A DNA stretch of 20,418 nucleotides from a virus: IMG/VR virus record IMGVR_UViG_3300024358_000310, positions 1-20,418 of that record; one strand, written 5' to 3'. The notes under the pieces are model-generated. The model was given only the letters and a program-made list of their open reading frames with translations, ran no database searches and was not told the DNA's origin. The translations under genes were made by a program, and so were the position numbers. Positions 6,088 to 11,878 of the stretch are shown one piece after another. Each line of letters starts with the position of its first letter. The first letter of the stretch is position 1.

Positions 6088-7430
6088 TTCATAGCCACCA
6101 TAAATTTGTCATGCTTTTCTTTTCGTTGGTCTATATGTTTCATTCCAGGGTTGATAGGTTTAGTTACAGATTTTGTATCTTTAAAACTGTCAACTTTATC
6201 TCGAACACGTTCCTTCCAATACCACACAGCGACCTTGGCTGCTATTTCTGGACGTTCGACCAATTCGGGTTTTTCAACTAAAGGCAAACCCAAGGCTTGT
6301 CCAGCACGTTTGTAGTTATCTTTTCCAGTGAGCTGTATGTATCCACGTCCTTTGTATTTTGCACCGTCTCCGGGCTTGGTGTTGCCTAGTATCTTTGCTT
6401 TACGTGGAGCAAACTTAATATCATATTTTTTGAAATCTAATGAACCACCGATCTCTTTCATGTGCTTGAAATCTAATGTTTCGTGAGCGCATTGTGCTAG
6501 AAAGGCTGCAAGCTCGCTGCCTTTTATTCCTGCCTTCTCTGCTTCTTTTTTTAGAAATACTTCGTGCGGGTTACCGGTTACAGATTTAGCAATATCTTTT
6601 TTTGATACTTGTTGGATAACATCGGTAGATTTTTTCTTAGCAGCTTCTGCGTCTCCGGCACCACCGAATGCCAGTGCTGTCCCTAATGCTCCGGCAGCGG
6701 CCCAATCTTTCCATCCTTCGCCGACTCCGCCGTCACCACCCCCATCTCCGCTATAGCCAGTAGCGTAACCGTAGGCGCCGTAAGGGCCCGGTCCATATGC
6801 AGCCCAACGAGCACTTTTACGTCTGCGTTTCTTTTCAGAAACAATTCCCTCTCTCATATATTCAGATGCATCGCCTTCTGGGCTGACATGCCAGGCATAG
6901 AATTTAGTTTTAGGATGGTCTTTCTTAAGTTCTATAAATGTATGTAGATTAGGTTTTGCATCGTCATACATTATAGCTTTGGTATAATCATCTTTATCAA
7001 GTAATGTTTTGATTATAGATTTTTTACGTTCTTCGGTAGTTCCCTGTTTGCTATTACCTGCACGATAGACATGCACTTTGTCAACGTCTACTCCATACTT
7101 ACGGAATGTATCTAGAAATAATTCTTTATCATCAAAGTCTGCACGAGCAGTGACCATTACCACTTTGTTGCCTGTGGCGATATCCTGTTTGAGTTGTCGC
7201 ATCATAGGAATGATAGGCTTGGACTTTTCAAAAAACTCACGGGCATTGCGAAAATCTTCAAAATCAAAACTTTCACCTGGTTGCAGTTTATAATGTGTAA
7301 AGTCATGACTGTTTAAACTTTTGATAACACGGCCGTCTTTGATCACATGAACTTTGGTCTGTGTATTGACCAATGTATCGTCAATATCAAAGACCACCAG
7401 TTTCTTTGGTTCAAACTCATGTGCTCTCAT
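6084..7430 (-). CDS. Fusion of HAD phosphatase and GH19 lysozyme/chitinase-like domain
   Basis: Read from ATG 7430, this is 448 residues. Residues 10-190 form a HAD-family phosphatase: motif I VFDIDDTL (D15 nucleophile, D17), motif II VMVTARAD (T94), motif III lysine in the KKSIIK region and motif IV IMYDDAKPN (D156, D157). Next come a basic patch (KKRRRK), a Gly/Tyr-rich linker (205-236), then EGWKDW and a hydrophobic Ala/Gly segment ending GDAEAAKKK (238-266), which looks like an internal signal peptide or membrane anchor. Residues 275-448 are a GH19-like muralytic domain with AAFLAQCAHET (E317 likely catalytic) and GRGYIQLTGKDNY. Substrate of the phosphatase is unknown. A longer frame up to 7508 would begin with TTG; I chose 7430 because MRAHEF matches the leader of neighbours. 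Its start overlaps a small secreted ORF by 14 bases. A virion-carried enzyme is plausible. Confidence 0.85.
   Translation of the reverse strand: MRAHEFEPKKLVVFDIDDTLVNTQTKVHVIKDGRVIKSLNSHDFTHYKLQPGESFDFEDFRNAREFFEKSKPIIPMMRQLKQDIATGNKVVMVTARADFDDKELFLDTFRKYGVDVDKVHVYRAGNSKQGTTEERKKSIIKTLLDKDDYTKAIMYDDAKPNLHTFIELKKDHPKTKFYAWHVSPEGDASEYMREGIVSEKKRRRKSARWAAYGPGPYGAYGYATGYSGDGGGDGGVGEGWKDWAAAGALGTALAFGGAGDAEAAKKKSTDVIQQVSKKDIAKSVTGNPHEVFLKKEAEKAGIKGSELAAFLAQCAHETLDFKHMKEIGGSLDFKKYDIKFAPRKAKILGNTKPGDGAKYKGRGYIQLTGKDNYKRAGQALGLPLVEKPELVERPEIAAKVAVWYWKERVRDKVDSFKDTKSVTKPINPGMKHIDQRKEKHDKFMVAMK
6479..6509. repeat. 31-bp direct repeat, copy 1 (GH19 catalytic region)
   Basis: A 31-base block is identical here and at 18133-18163. 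It encodes AAFLAQCAHE on the minus strand around the catalytic glutamate of both GH19 domains. Identity extends over third codon positions, unlike the rest of the two domains, so it suggests recent exchange or a recombination point. Confidence 0.85.
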
Positions 7431-7587
7431 TTGGTGTCTCGGGTGGGCAACAGAATCTTGGATTACACCAATCGCTATAGTCTTGTCCTGCATAGCCACC
7501 ATAAGCAAGACTCATGCTGATACTATACATAGCAAGGCCTGCTATAAAATTTTTAGTGAGGGCTGTAAGGGTTTCTCGGACGGTCAT
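7417..7587 (-). CDS. Small secreted Cys-containing peptide (candidate gene)
   Basis: A 56-residue frame starts at ATG 7587, nine bases after a strong GGAGG. It begins MTVRETLTALTKNF and continues with a hydrophobic core (FIAGLAMYSISMSLA, about 14-28) and small residues GGYAG around 30-34, so it looks like a Sec signal peptide with cleavage near residue 33. The mature part would be only about 23 residues with three Cys (C41, C46, C47) and Pro. It fills the gap between the 71-residue gene and the HAD-GH19 fusion and overlaps the latter's start by 14 bases. A longer frame from 7620 exists but lacks a ribosome site. I do not recognise a family; a lysis or envelope role is guesswork. It could be a spurious frame. 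Confidence 0.5.
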   Translation of the reverse strand: MTVRETLTALTKNFIAGLAMYSISMSLAYGGYAGQDYSDWCNPRFCCPPETPNEST

Positions 7588-7626
7588 AACCATCATCCTC
7601 CGGATATACTGGATAATCATTTGGGT

Positions 7627-7842
7627 TCATACAGGCTTCTCTCCAGTTAGATAAGGTTTACTGAACCATAGTTTAAACCATTCTGGTGTTCCTGGTTTAA
7701 TATCATGTTTTTTCATAAGCTCACCTTTTTCATTCCCGGTAACACTTATATTGCTACCGTCAAACGGATTTACAGGATCGTATTTTACATATCCTTTAAA
7801 TTCATTAATACCGGCAAGACGTTTTAATTCAGATATTTCCAT
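7627..7842 (-). CDS. Small conserved unknown with LAGINE leader, probable virion-associated
   Basis: This 71-residue protein starts MEISELKRLAGINEF, a leader of the type [KR]LAGI-x-E that I recall at the start of many small marine T4-like phage proteins, followed by a C-terminal module with ISVTGNEKGELMKKHDIKPG and GTPEWFKLWFSKPYLTGEKP. I-N-E at residues 12-14 would suit cleavage by a T4-type prohead protease. It has Glu-5 like its neighbours. The start overlaps the stop of the upstream gene by one base (TAATG) and has no clear Shine-Dalgarno sequence, so translation is probably coupled. No function can be assigned. Confidence 0.72.
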   Translation of the reverse strand: MEISELKRLAGINEFKGYVKYDPVNPFDGSNISVTGNEKGELMKKHDIKPGTPEWFKLWFSKPYLTGEKPV

Positions 7843-8273
7843 TAGTCAGTAGCCGGTTCGCCTGTAATAGAAACTTCCCATTTCTTTCCGGTCGCTTCAG
7901 ATTTTTTACGAGCCCAATCTTTTAATTGATAGTAGTGTGCTCTTTCACGCTCGTCATCTGCATAATAACCGCGGCCTTTGAATACCTTCCACTTCTTACC
8001 GTTGATATAGATAGCGAAATTGTTTGGCGGTTCGGTGTTGCCCTCGTCCCAATCTTCTGGATCTCTGCGTCTGCCACTACCACTCCACCCGGGCTTATGA
8101 CTTGCGCCACCATACCAATGAGCTGCTTCATCCATAGGTTTACCTTTATGTTTAACATCGCCCTGTTTTTCGGCCTTCTTCTTATCTTTGTGCGGGCCAG
8201 CACCTGCAGTCTTTTGATTCTTGGCTACAAAGTTTCTTGGCTTACTTGCTGGTATAAATTCTTTTGCTTTCAT
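7842..8273 (-). CDS. Two-module conserved unknown, probable virion-associated
   Basis: This 143-residue protein has a basic N-terminal module (residues 1-50, with KNQKTAGAGPHKDKKKAEKQ and GDVKHK) and a C-terminal module (about 85-143) with FAIYINGKKWKVFKGRGYYA and TGKKWEVSITGEPATD. Both are familiar from mosaic proteins of marine T4-like phages, the second often as a terminal domain after other partners. The middle is Gly/Arg/Asp-rich and probably disordered. The leader MKAKEFIPAS has Glu-5 followed by Phe-Ile. The ATG overlaps the nucleotidyltransferase stop by four bases (ATGA) and has AAGGA seven bases upstream. Function unknown; nothing suggests an enzyme. Confidence 0.77.
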   Translation of the reverse strand: MKAKEFIPASKPRNFVAKNQKTAGAGPHKDKKKAEKQGDVKHKGKPMDEAAHWYGGASHKPGWSGSGRRRDPEDWDEGNTEPPNNFAIYINGKKWKVFKGRGYYADDERERAHYYQLKDWARKKSEATGKKWEVSITGEPATD

Positions 8274-9514
8274 TTTGATTTCCTTGACTGCTTAGGACCT
8301 TTCCTTGTTTTCCACTTCTTATCAGTTGAACACCAGTAACGCCCGTAGCCTTCTTTAACTTCTTTCTTTTTAGGATAACCATGTCTTATATCTAATTGAT
8401 ATCCTTGTAACCCTTGTTTAGATAATACTCCACTGATAAATTCTTCTGCTTCTCGAGCAGTGGCAAATTTATCACCTAAATTATATTTTCTTACTTCGCC
8501 GTCGATTTTTACATAAGCAATAGTAATAGGTTTGACTGGTTCTTCTGAGGCCTGTGCCGGACTTGCTAATAAATTAGCAGCAGCTAAAGCTGCGCCTGCT
8601 ACTTTGCTTTTCCAACCTTCTTCAACGCTATCGATCATTGGATCAATACCGCGACTTCGGATTCCACCTTTTCTTCTTACTTTAGCAAGTTCTTCTAAGG
8701 CGTGTCGAATCTGCTCCATATTCATCTTTAATTCTTCAAATTGGCGAGTCATTGTTTGCCACTCTGCAGGACTAGCCTTGTCGACACGAGCAGCAAGGTC
8801 TTTTATCTGTCCCGCAGCTCGCATCATACGATATTTTAATTTTGCAGGATTAGCTTTGTCATGACTGTGAATCATCGGATCCATAGGGTCTGTAGGATCC
8901 ATTTCAATAGGAGCTTCAGAAATGCTTTCTGCAATCTTCATGCCTTTACGCACAGCAGCAAACAAGGGTTTAGCAAGTTCTCCTGCACCTGTGGCTTCTT
9001 TAAATGCTTCAAAATCATTGTTGGCAGCAGCAGCTCTAGCACCACTGGCACTCACTCCAGCAACACCTTCAGCACCATCTTCACGCTCTCCGCTACTTAC
9101 AAAATCTAAAACTTCAAACTTATAGAAACCGTGTGCCTTACCTTCAACACCGTTGTATGCTTCGAGAAGTTTTTTCATATCATCTAAACGATCACTACCA
9201 GCTACAAAGGTCGCTGCGTTATAACCTTGATCGTGTAGATATGATGCTACTTTAACAACTGTGTTTAGACTGGGATCGTCCACTACATTTCCTGCATATT
9301 CGGGAAACATTTCTTTAATGAACTTTATTTTTGTTCCGTAATCTAAAGGATTCTTTTTAGCGTCTTGACTTTGGCTAACGAATATTCTCATATCGCCGCC
9401 TTGAGACTTCATCGTATCTAAAACTTGTTTGTGCCCGATGGTAGGAGGATTCATTCTACCAAAGCAGAATGTTACGTGTTTGCTACCAGCTTCAAACAAT
9501 TCGGTTAAAAACAT
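8270..9514 (-). CDS. Nucleotidyltransferase fused to helical and signal-like segments
   Basis: The first 195 of 414 residues form a cytidylyltransferase-like nucleotidyltransferase: FCFGRMNPPTIGHKQ (residues 16-30, the NPPT-x-GH nucleotide-binding loop) and VSASGARAA (154-162, in place of the ISSTxxR motif). Such enzymes move a nucleotide to a phosphorylated substrate, as in NMN adenylyltransferase; the substrate here is not visible. Then come ESISEAP (196-202), a long helical part (about 222-282), EGWKSK and a hydrophobic Ala-rich segment ending SPAQASEE (299-324), which resembles an internal signal peptide, a small domain (about 328-380), and a basic tail with GRYWCSTDKKWK. The leader MFLTELFEA closely resembles the start of T4 Alt (MELITELFDE), a capsid-packaged enzyme, so packaging in the virion is plausible. 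The start overlaps the upstream stop by one base. Confidence 0.85.
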   Translation of the reverse strand: MFLTELFEAGSKHVTFCFGRMNPPTIGHKQVLDTMKSQGGDMRIFVSQSQDAKKNPLDYGTKIKFIKEMFPEYAGNVVDDPSLNTVVKVASYLHDQGYNAATFVAGSDRLDDMKKLLEAYNGVEGKAHGFYKFEVLDFVSSGEREDGAEGVAGVSASGARAAAANNDFEAFKEATGAGELAKPLFAAVRKGMKIAESISEAPIEMDPTDPMDPMIHSHDKANPAKLKYRMMRAAGQIKDLAARVDKASPAEWQTMTRQFEELKMNMEQIRHALEELAKVRRKGGIRSRGIDPMIDSVEEGWKSKVAGAALAAANLLASPAQASEEPVKPITIAYVKIDGEVRKYNLGDKFATAREAEEFISGVLSKQGLQGYQLDIRHGYPKKKEVKEGYGRYWCSTDKKWKTRKGPKQSRKSK

Positions 9515-9849
9515 TACTTGTAATCGCCTTTCTCAATATGTCTTGATTGTTCTTCTGCAAAGCGTTTTGCAAGGTCAATTAGTTTTTCTTTAGGAAATTT
9601 TTCTTCTCTATCTTGGATGTCAAACATTTTACAGTAATGATTTAAACAATTTTCAATTGGTCTAATATAAACTTTAAAAACATTAGGATTTCCCTTGTGT
9701 TCTTTATGACGATCAACAGCTGGGAAAAAATAACGATTCAACATTTGATCATCGTTGTCTATAAAAAATTTTAAATCATCTAACCAATCAATTTCTTGAT
9801 CGTCTTCTTTAGGTGCGCCAATCGGCGAAAACATTTCTTTTAAAAGCAT
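9514..9849 (-). CDS. Conserved unknown protein with MLLKEMFSPIG leader
   Basis: The frame is open to 9885, but the start is set at ATG 9849: it overlaps the upstream stop as TAATG and has GGAG six bases before it. The 111-residue product begins MLLKEMFSPIGAPKED and contains WLDDLKFFIDNDDQMLNRYF, then FFPAVDRHKEHKGN and a C-terminal helix with LAKRFAEEQSRHIEKGDY. It looks mostly helical and soluble. I recall close relatives in many marine T4-like phages, all without known function. It shares Glu-5 plus hydrophobic-aromatic with its neighbours, and sits in the same string of one-base-overlapping genes, so stoichiometric co-translation with the nucleotidyltransferase is likely. Confidence 0.8.
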   Translation of the reverse strand: MLLKEMFSPIGAPKEDDQEIDWLDDLKFFIDNDDQMLNRYFFPAVDRHKEHKGNPNVFKVYIRPIENCLNHYCKMFDIQDREEKFPKEKLIDLAKRFAEEQSRHIEKGDYK

Positions 9850-10808
9850 TACCAGCTCCTGCAAGACCAGTAACGTGCTTTCCAACGTGGACCTGGGTTT
9901 TTACAATTATGTCTAGCACGGAAAGATTTTCTACGTGCCGGATTAGATTTCTTAATACGCATTTTCTTATCGCCAAAGTTTACTTTGACAATCTTACCGT
10001 TAGGCTTACGGACATAGACTTTTGATTTTTTTACATCACCTGGTAACTTTTTACCAAGCGGAACTTCTTTGCCGTGATATTTTGCTTCTGTTGTTTGAAC
10101 ATCTTCGGCATACTTATTAGCTTTCATATAGTCTCTAACGGTATCGATATAATCAACAGCCTTAGTAATTTTAGCCTGAACCCATTCTGGTAGATTTTCG
10201 TCAGCATCTAAAATAGCATATAATTCTTTGGCAGCATCATCGATGGTTCTAAGATCGTCTTTGGCCATATCACCTTCACGATCGTATTCACCGTAGTTTA
10301 CAGGATCCTTGGGATCTTCTGGTCCATGATCTTCCATCTTGACACAGTTATCTACACGCTTGCCACCTTTCATTTTAGTGCCCATTCGCTTGTAACCCTT
10401 CCAGCAGGCTTTGCCATCTAGACCTTTTTGTTTTTCCTCACGAATAACTTCACCGTCTAAGAATACCAAACCTTCTTTGGCTAACATATCAAGTGCTATG
10501 TCATCTAAGTCGATAACAATACCATCTTCTAAAATGTCAGTGATTTCTGTAGCGATTTCAAAATCTTCTGAAAAACTAATACCAAAGTCATCACCGATTT
10601 CGAATTCTTCAGCAAAGCCTTTGGCTTTAGCTTCTTTTTCTAAATCTGTTTTACGTTGGACAATAGCTTGACTGATTTCTGGGTCCTTAGAAGCTACAGG
10701 ATCCATTTGTAGATCTTGCAGAGCTTTGCGCTTGGCATCTAAATCGTCTTTGTCTCTAAGGGCTGTTTCGCTAACGATTGCGTCTAATTTTGATAAAAGG
10801 TCTCTCAT
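9849..10808 (-). CDS. Three-module mosaic protein, probable virion-associated
   Basis: This 319-residue protein has an acidic helical N-terminal part (1-125) and three modules that recur in marine T4-like phages. Residues 130-158 hold GKACWKGYKRMGTKMKGGKR. Residues 174-230 hold YDREGDMAKDDLRTIDDAA and LPEWVQAKITKAVDYID, a helical domain. Residues 243-319 hold KIVKVNFGDKKMRIKKSNPA and end SFRARHNC...YWSCRSW, a basic domain with H300, C302 and C316 that might bind metal. No catalytic motif is seen. IVSE at 11-14 fits a possible prohead protease site. Expression can come from read-through or from a late promoter (10833-10840), and a hairpin (10807-10833) covers the ribosome site GAGG and the start codon. 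It heads the nine-gene mosaic block. Confidence 0.8.
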   Translation of the reverse strand: MRDLLSKLDAIVSETALRDKDDLDAKRKALQDLQMDPVASKDPEISQAIVQRKTDLEKEAKAKGFAEEFEIGDDFGISFSEDFEIATEITDILEDGIVIDLDDIALDMLAKEGLVFLDGEVIREEKQKGLDGKACWKGYKRMGTKMKGGKRVDNCVKMEDHGPEDPKDPVNYGEYDREGDMAKDDLRTIDDAAKELYAILDADENLPEWVQAKITKAVDYIDTVRDYMKANKYAEDVQTTEAKYHGKEVPLGKKLPGDVKKSKVYVRKPNGKIVKVNFGDKKMRIKKSNPARRKSFRARHNCKNPGPRWKARYWSCRSW

Positions 10809-10833
10809 AGTATTCCTCGTGAGGTAATACTAT
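10807..10833 (-). promoter_or_regulatory. RNA hairpin hiding the ribosome site of the 319-residue gene
   Basis: On the minus strand ATAGTATT (10833-10826) pairs with AATACTAT (10814-10807), and after one bulged base CCT (10824-10822) pairs with AGG (10817-10815), loop CACG. The ribosome site GAGG (10818-10815) and the first two bases of the ATG (10808-10806) are inside the structure. Late mRNA is predicted to start near 10827, which would remove most of the left arm. Confidence 0.65.
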
Positions 10834-10840
10834 ATTTATC
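10833..10840 (-). promoter_or_regulatory. T4-type late promoter upstream of the mosaic block
   Basis: GATAAATA (10840-10833, minus strand) matches seven of eight bases of the T4 late octamer. It lies in the 44-base gap before the gene at 10808, 24 bases from the ATG. Confidence 0.65.
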
Positions 10841-10852
10841 GAACTTTAACTC

Positions 10853-11200
10853 TTAGTAATTATAACGAATCTTGACAATCGTGCCTTGATCTACACGATA
10901 TGCAGCGCGAATCCAGACGAATCTGCCTGTAAAATTAACAGTTTCGTTGGATATTAAGGGAGTGCTGTCTTCAACTGTAATAGTAGTGCCGTAAACATCT
11001 ACCCAATCATTATCTCCTGGTTCTAATTCTAGCGTTCCTTGTATTTTAGCAACGCCAACAAAGTTATCAAATTCATACACAACAGTGTGTAAACCATCGT
11101 TAAATTTGTTATAACCTGCTGCTTTATTTTTAGAGCCGTAGACGAAATCCGCGGTTACTTCGGATTTGTCAGATAATAATTCTTTGTTTTCAGTGGACAT
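10853..11200 (-). CDS. Beta-rich probable virion structural protein
   Basis: This 115-residue protein alternates short polar and aromatic strands, with FNDGLHTVVYEFDNFVGVAK, PGDNDWVDVYGTTI and a final VKIRYNY. I recall a similar beta-sandwich-like small protein, with the DGLHT and DW-D elements and an FVW-RA strand, among structural genes of marine T4-like phages. A head or neck decoration role would fit but is not shown. There is no signal peptide, membrane segment or catalytic motif. It starts three bases after the upstream stop, with little room for a ribosome site (AAGAG touches the ATG). A late-type octamer GATAAATA overlaps the upstream gene's last codons, too close to the ATG to give it a leader. 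Confidence 0.72.
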   Translation of the reverse strand: MSTENKELLSDKSEVTADFVYGSKNKAAGYNKFNDGLHTVVYEFDNFVGVAKIQGTLELEPGDNDWVDVYGTTITVEDSTPLISNETVNFTGRFVWIRAAYRVDQGTIVKIRYNY

Positions 11201-11203
11201 CTC

Positions 11204-11878
11204 TTATTTATCGGAAATTACGTAATTATAAATTCGACCCACTACTGACGAATTTCTAAGTTTTAACATCAATAGTGTAGGCTCGTCCTCGACTAAAATG
11301 TATCTACGATCCCAGTTCCAATCAGTGTGCATGAACCACTTAATTACAGTATCAGTTAATCTTATCTTGGAATTTTGTGTTTTCATCCAATTGATGAACT
11401 TTTCTTTTTCTTCCGTGTCGCCTGCTAGTTTATGAGGTAATAGATAGACTCTAAACTGATATTTGTTATGCGGCAACTTTTTGCCCACAATAACTTGAGG
11501 CTGATCTAATATATTAGAATTAACATCAGGTTCAAAGCGGAGGTTAACAAAGTCTTTATATTGATTAGAGATATCATTATAGAATTTTGAATCGTTAGTA
11601 TAAAAGTCTATATTAGAATTTTCTATTCTTTTTGACCATATACTAGGATCATAGTTAAGCAAGAACTTCGATAGTTCTGCTATTTGTTCTTTGTTATGAA
11701 ATACCTTTGTTTCAATAGAATGACGATAGCTGTTTCCGCCGCATTTATCACAATAACGTTCAACTTCAGACAAAGGAACCGTTCGGAATACTGCGGCTCC
11801 TTTGATTTCTAAAGAAACTTTGTAGCACCACTTGTTATAAAATTTTCTAGTGGTCTGTTTAGCTTTGAACTGTTTCAT
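11204..11878 (-). CDS. Unknown 224-residue protein with possible zinc site
   Basis: I do not recognise this family. The protein is basic and rich in aromatic residues and Asn. Residues 41-61 contain C43-x2-C46, H53 and H61, which could hold one zinc ion. The rest shows mixed helices and strands, with WFMHTDWNWDRRYILVED and a final strand region SVVGRIYNYVI. No signal peptide, membrane segment or known catalytic motif is visible. Its ATG lies 20 bases inside the end of clpA with a poor ribosome site, so it is probably translated by coupling. Position after dnaJ, def and clpA and before the structural block leaves its role open: nucleic acid binding, an anti-host function or a clpA partner are all only possibilities. 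Confidence 0.75.
   Translation of the reverse strand: MKQFKAKQTTRKFYNKWCYKVSLEIKGAAVFRTVPLSEVERYCDKCGGNSYRHSIETKVFHNKEQIAELSKFLLNYDPSIWSKRIENSNIDFYTNDSKFYNDISNQYKDFVNLRFEPDVNSNILDQPQVIVGKKLPHNKYQFRVYLLPHKLAGDTEEKEKFINWMKTQNSKIRLTDTVIKWFMHTDWNWDRRYILVEDEPTLLMLKLRNSSVVGRIYNYVISDK
11205..11212 (-). promoter_or_regulatory. Possible late promoter before the 115-residue gene
   Basis: GATAAATA (11212-11205, minus strand) matches the late octamer but also encodes the last codons and stop of the upstream gene, and its predicted start falls inside the next ATG. It may be chance, or serve genes further on. Confidence 0.3.

Noticed and set aside
7431-7508. N-terminal extension of the HAD-GH19 gene to 7508
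   Set aside because: It would start with TTG, without a ribosome site, and lacks the MRAHEF leader position shared by neighbours.
7926-8339. Plus-strand frame of 137 codons across two minus-strand genes
   Set aside because: It crosses a well-supported ATGA gene junction in the opposite direction and lacks a ribosome site and family resemblance.
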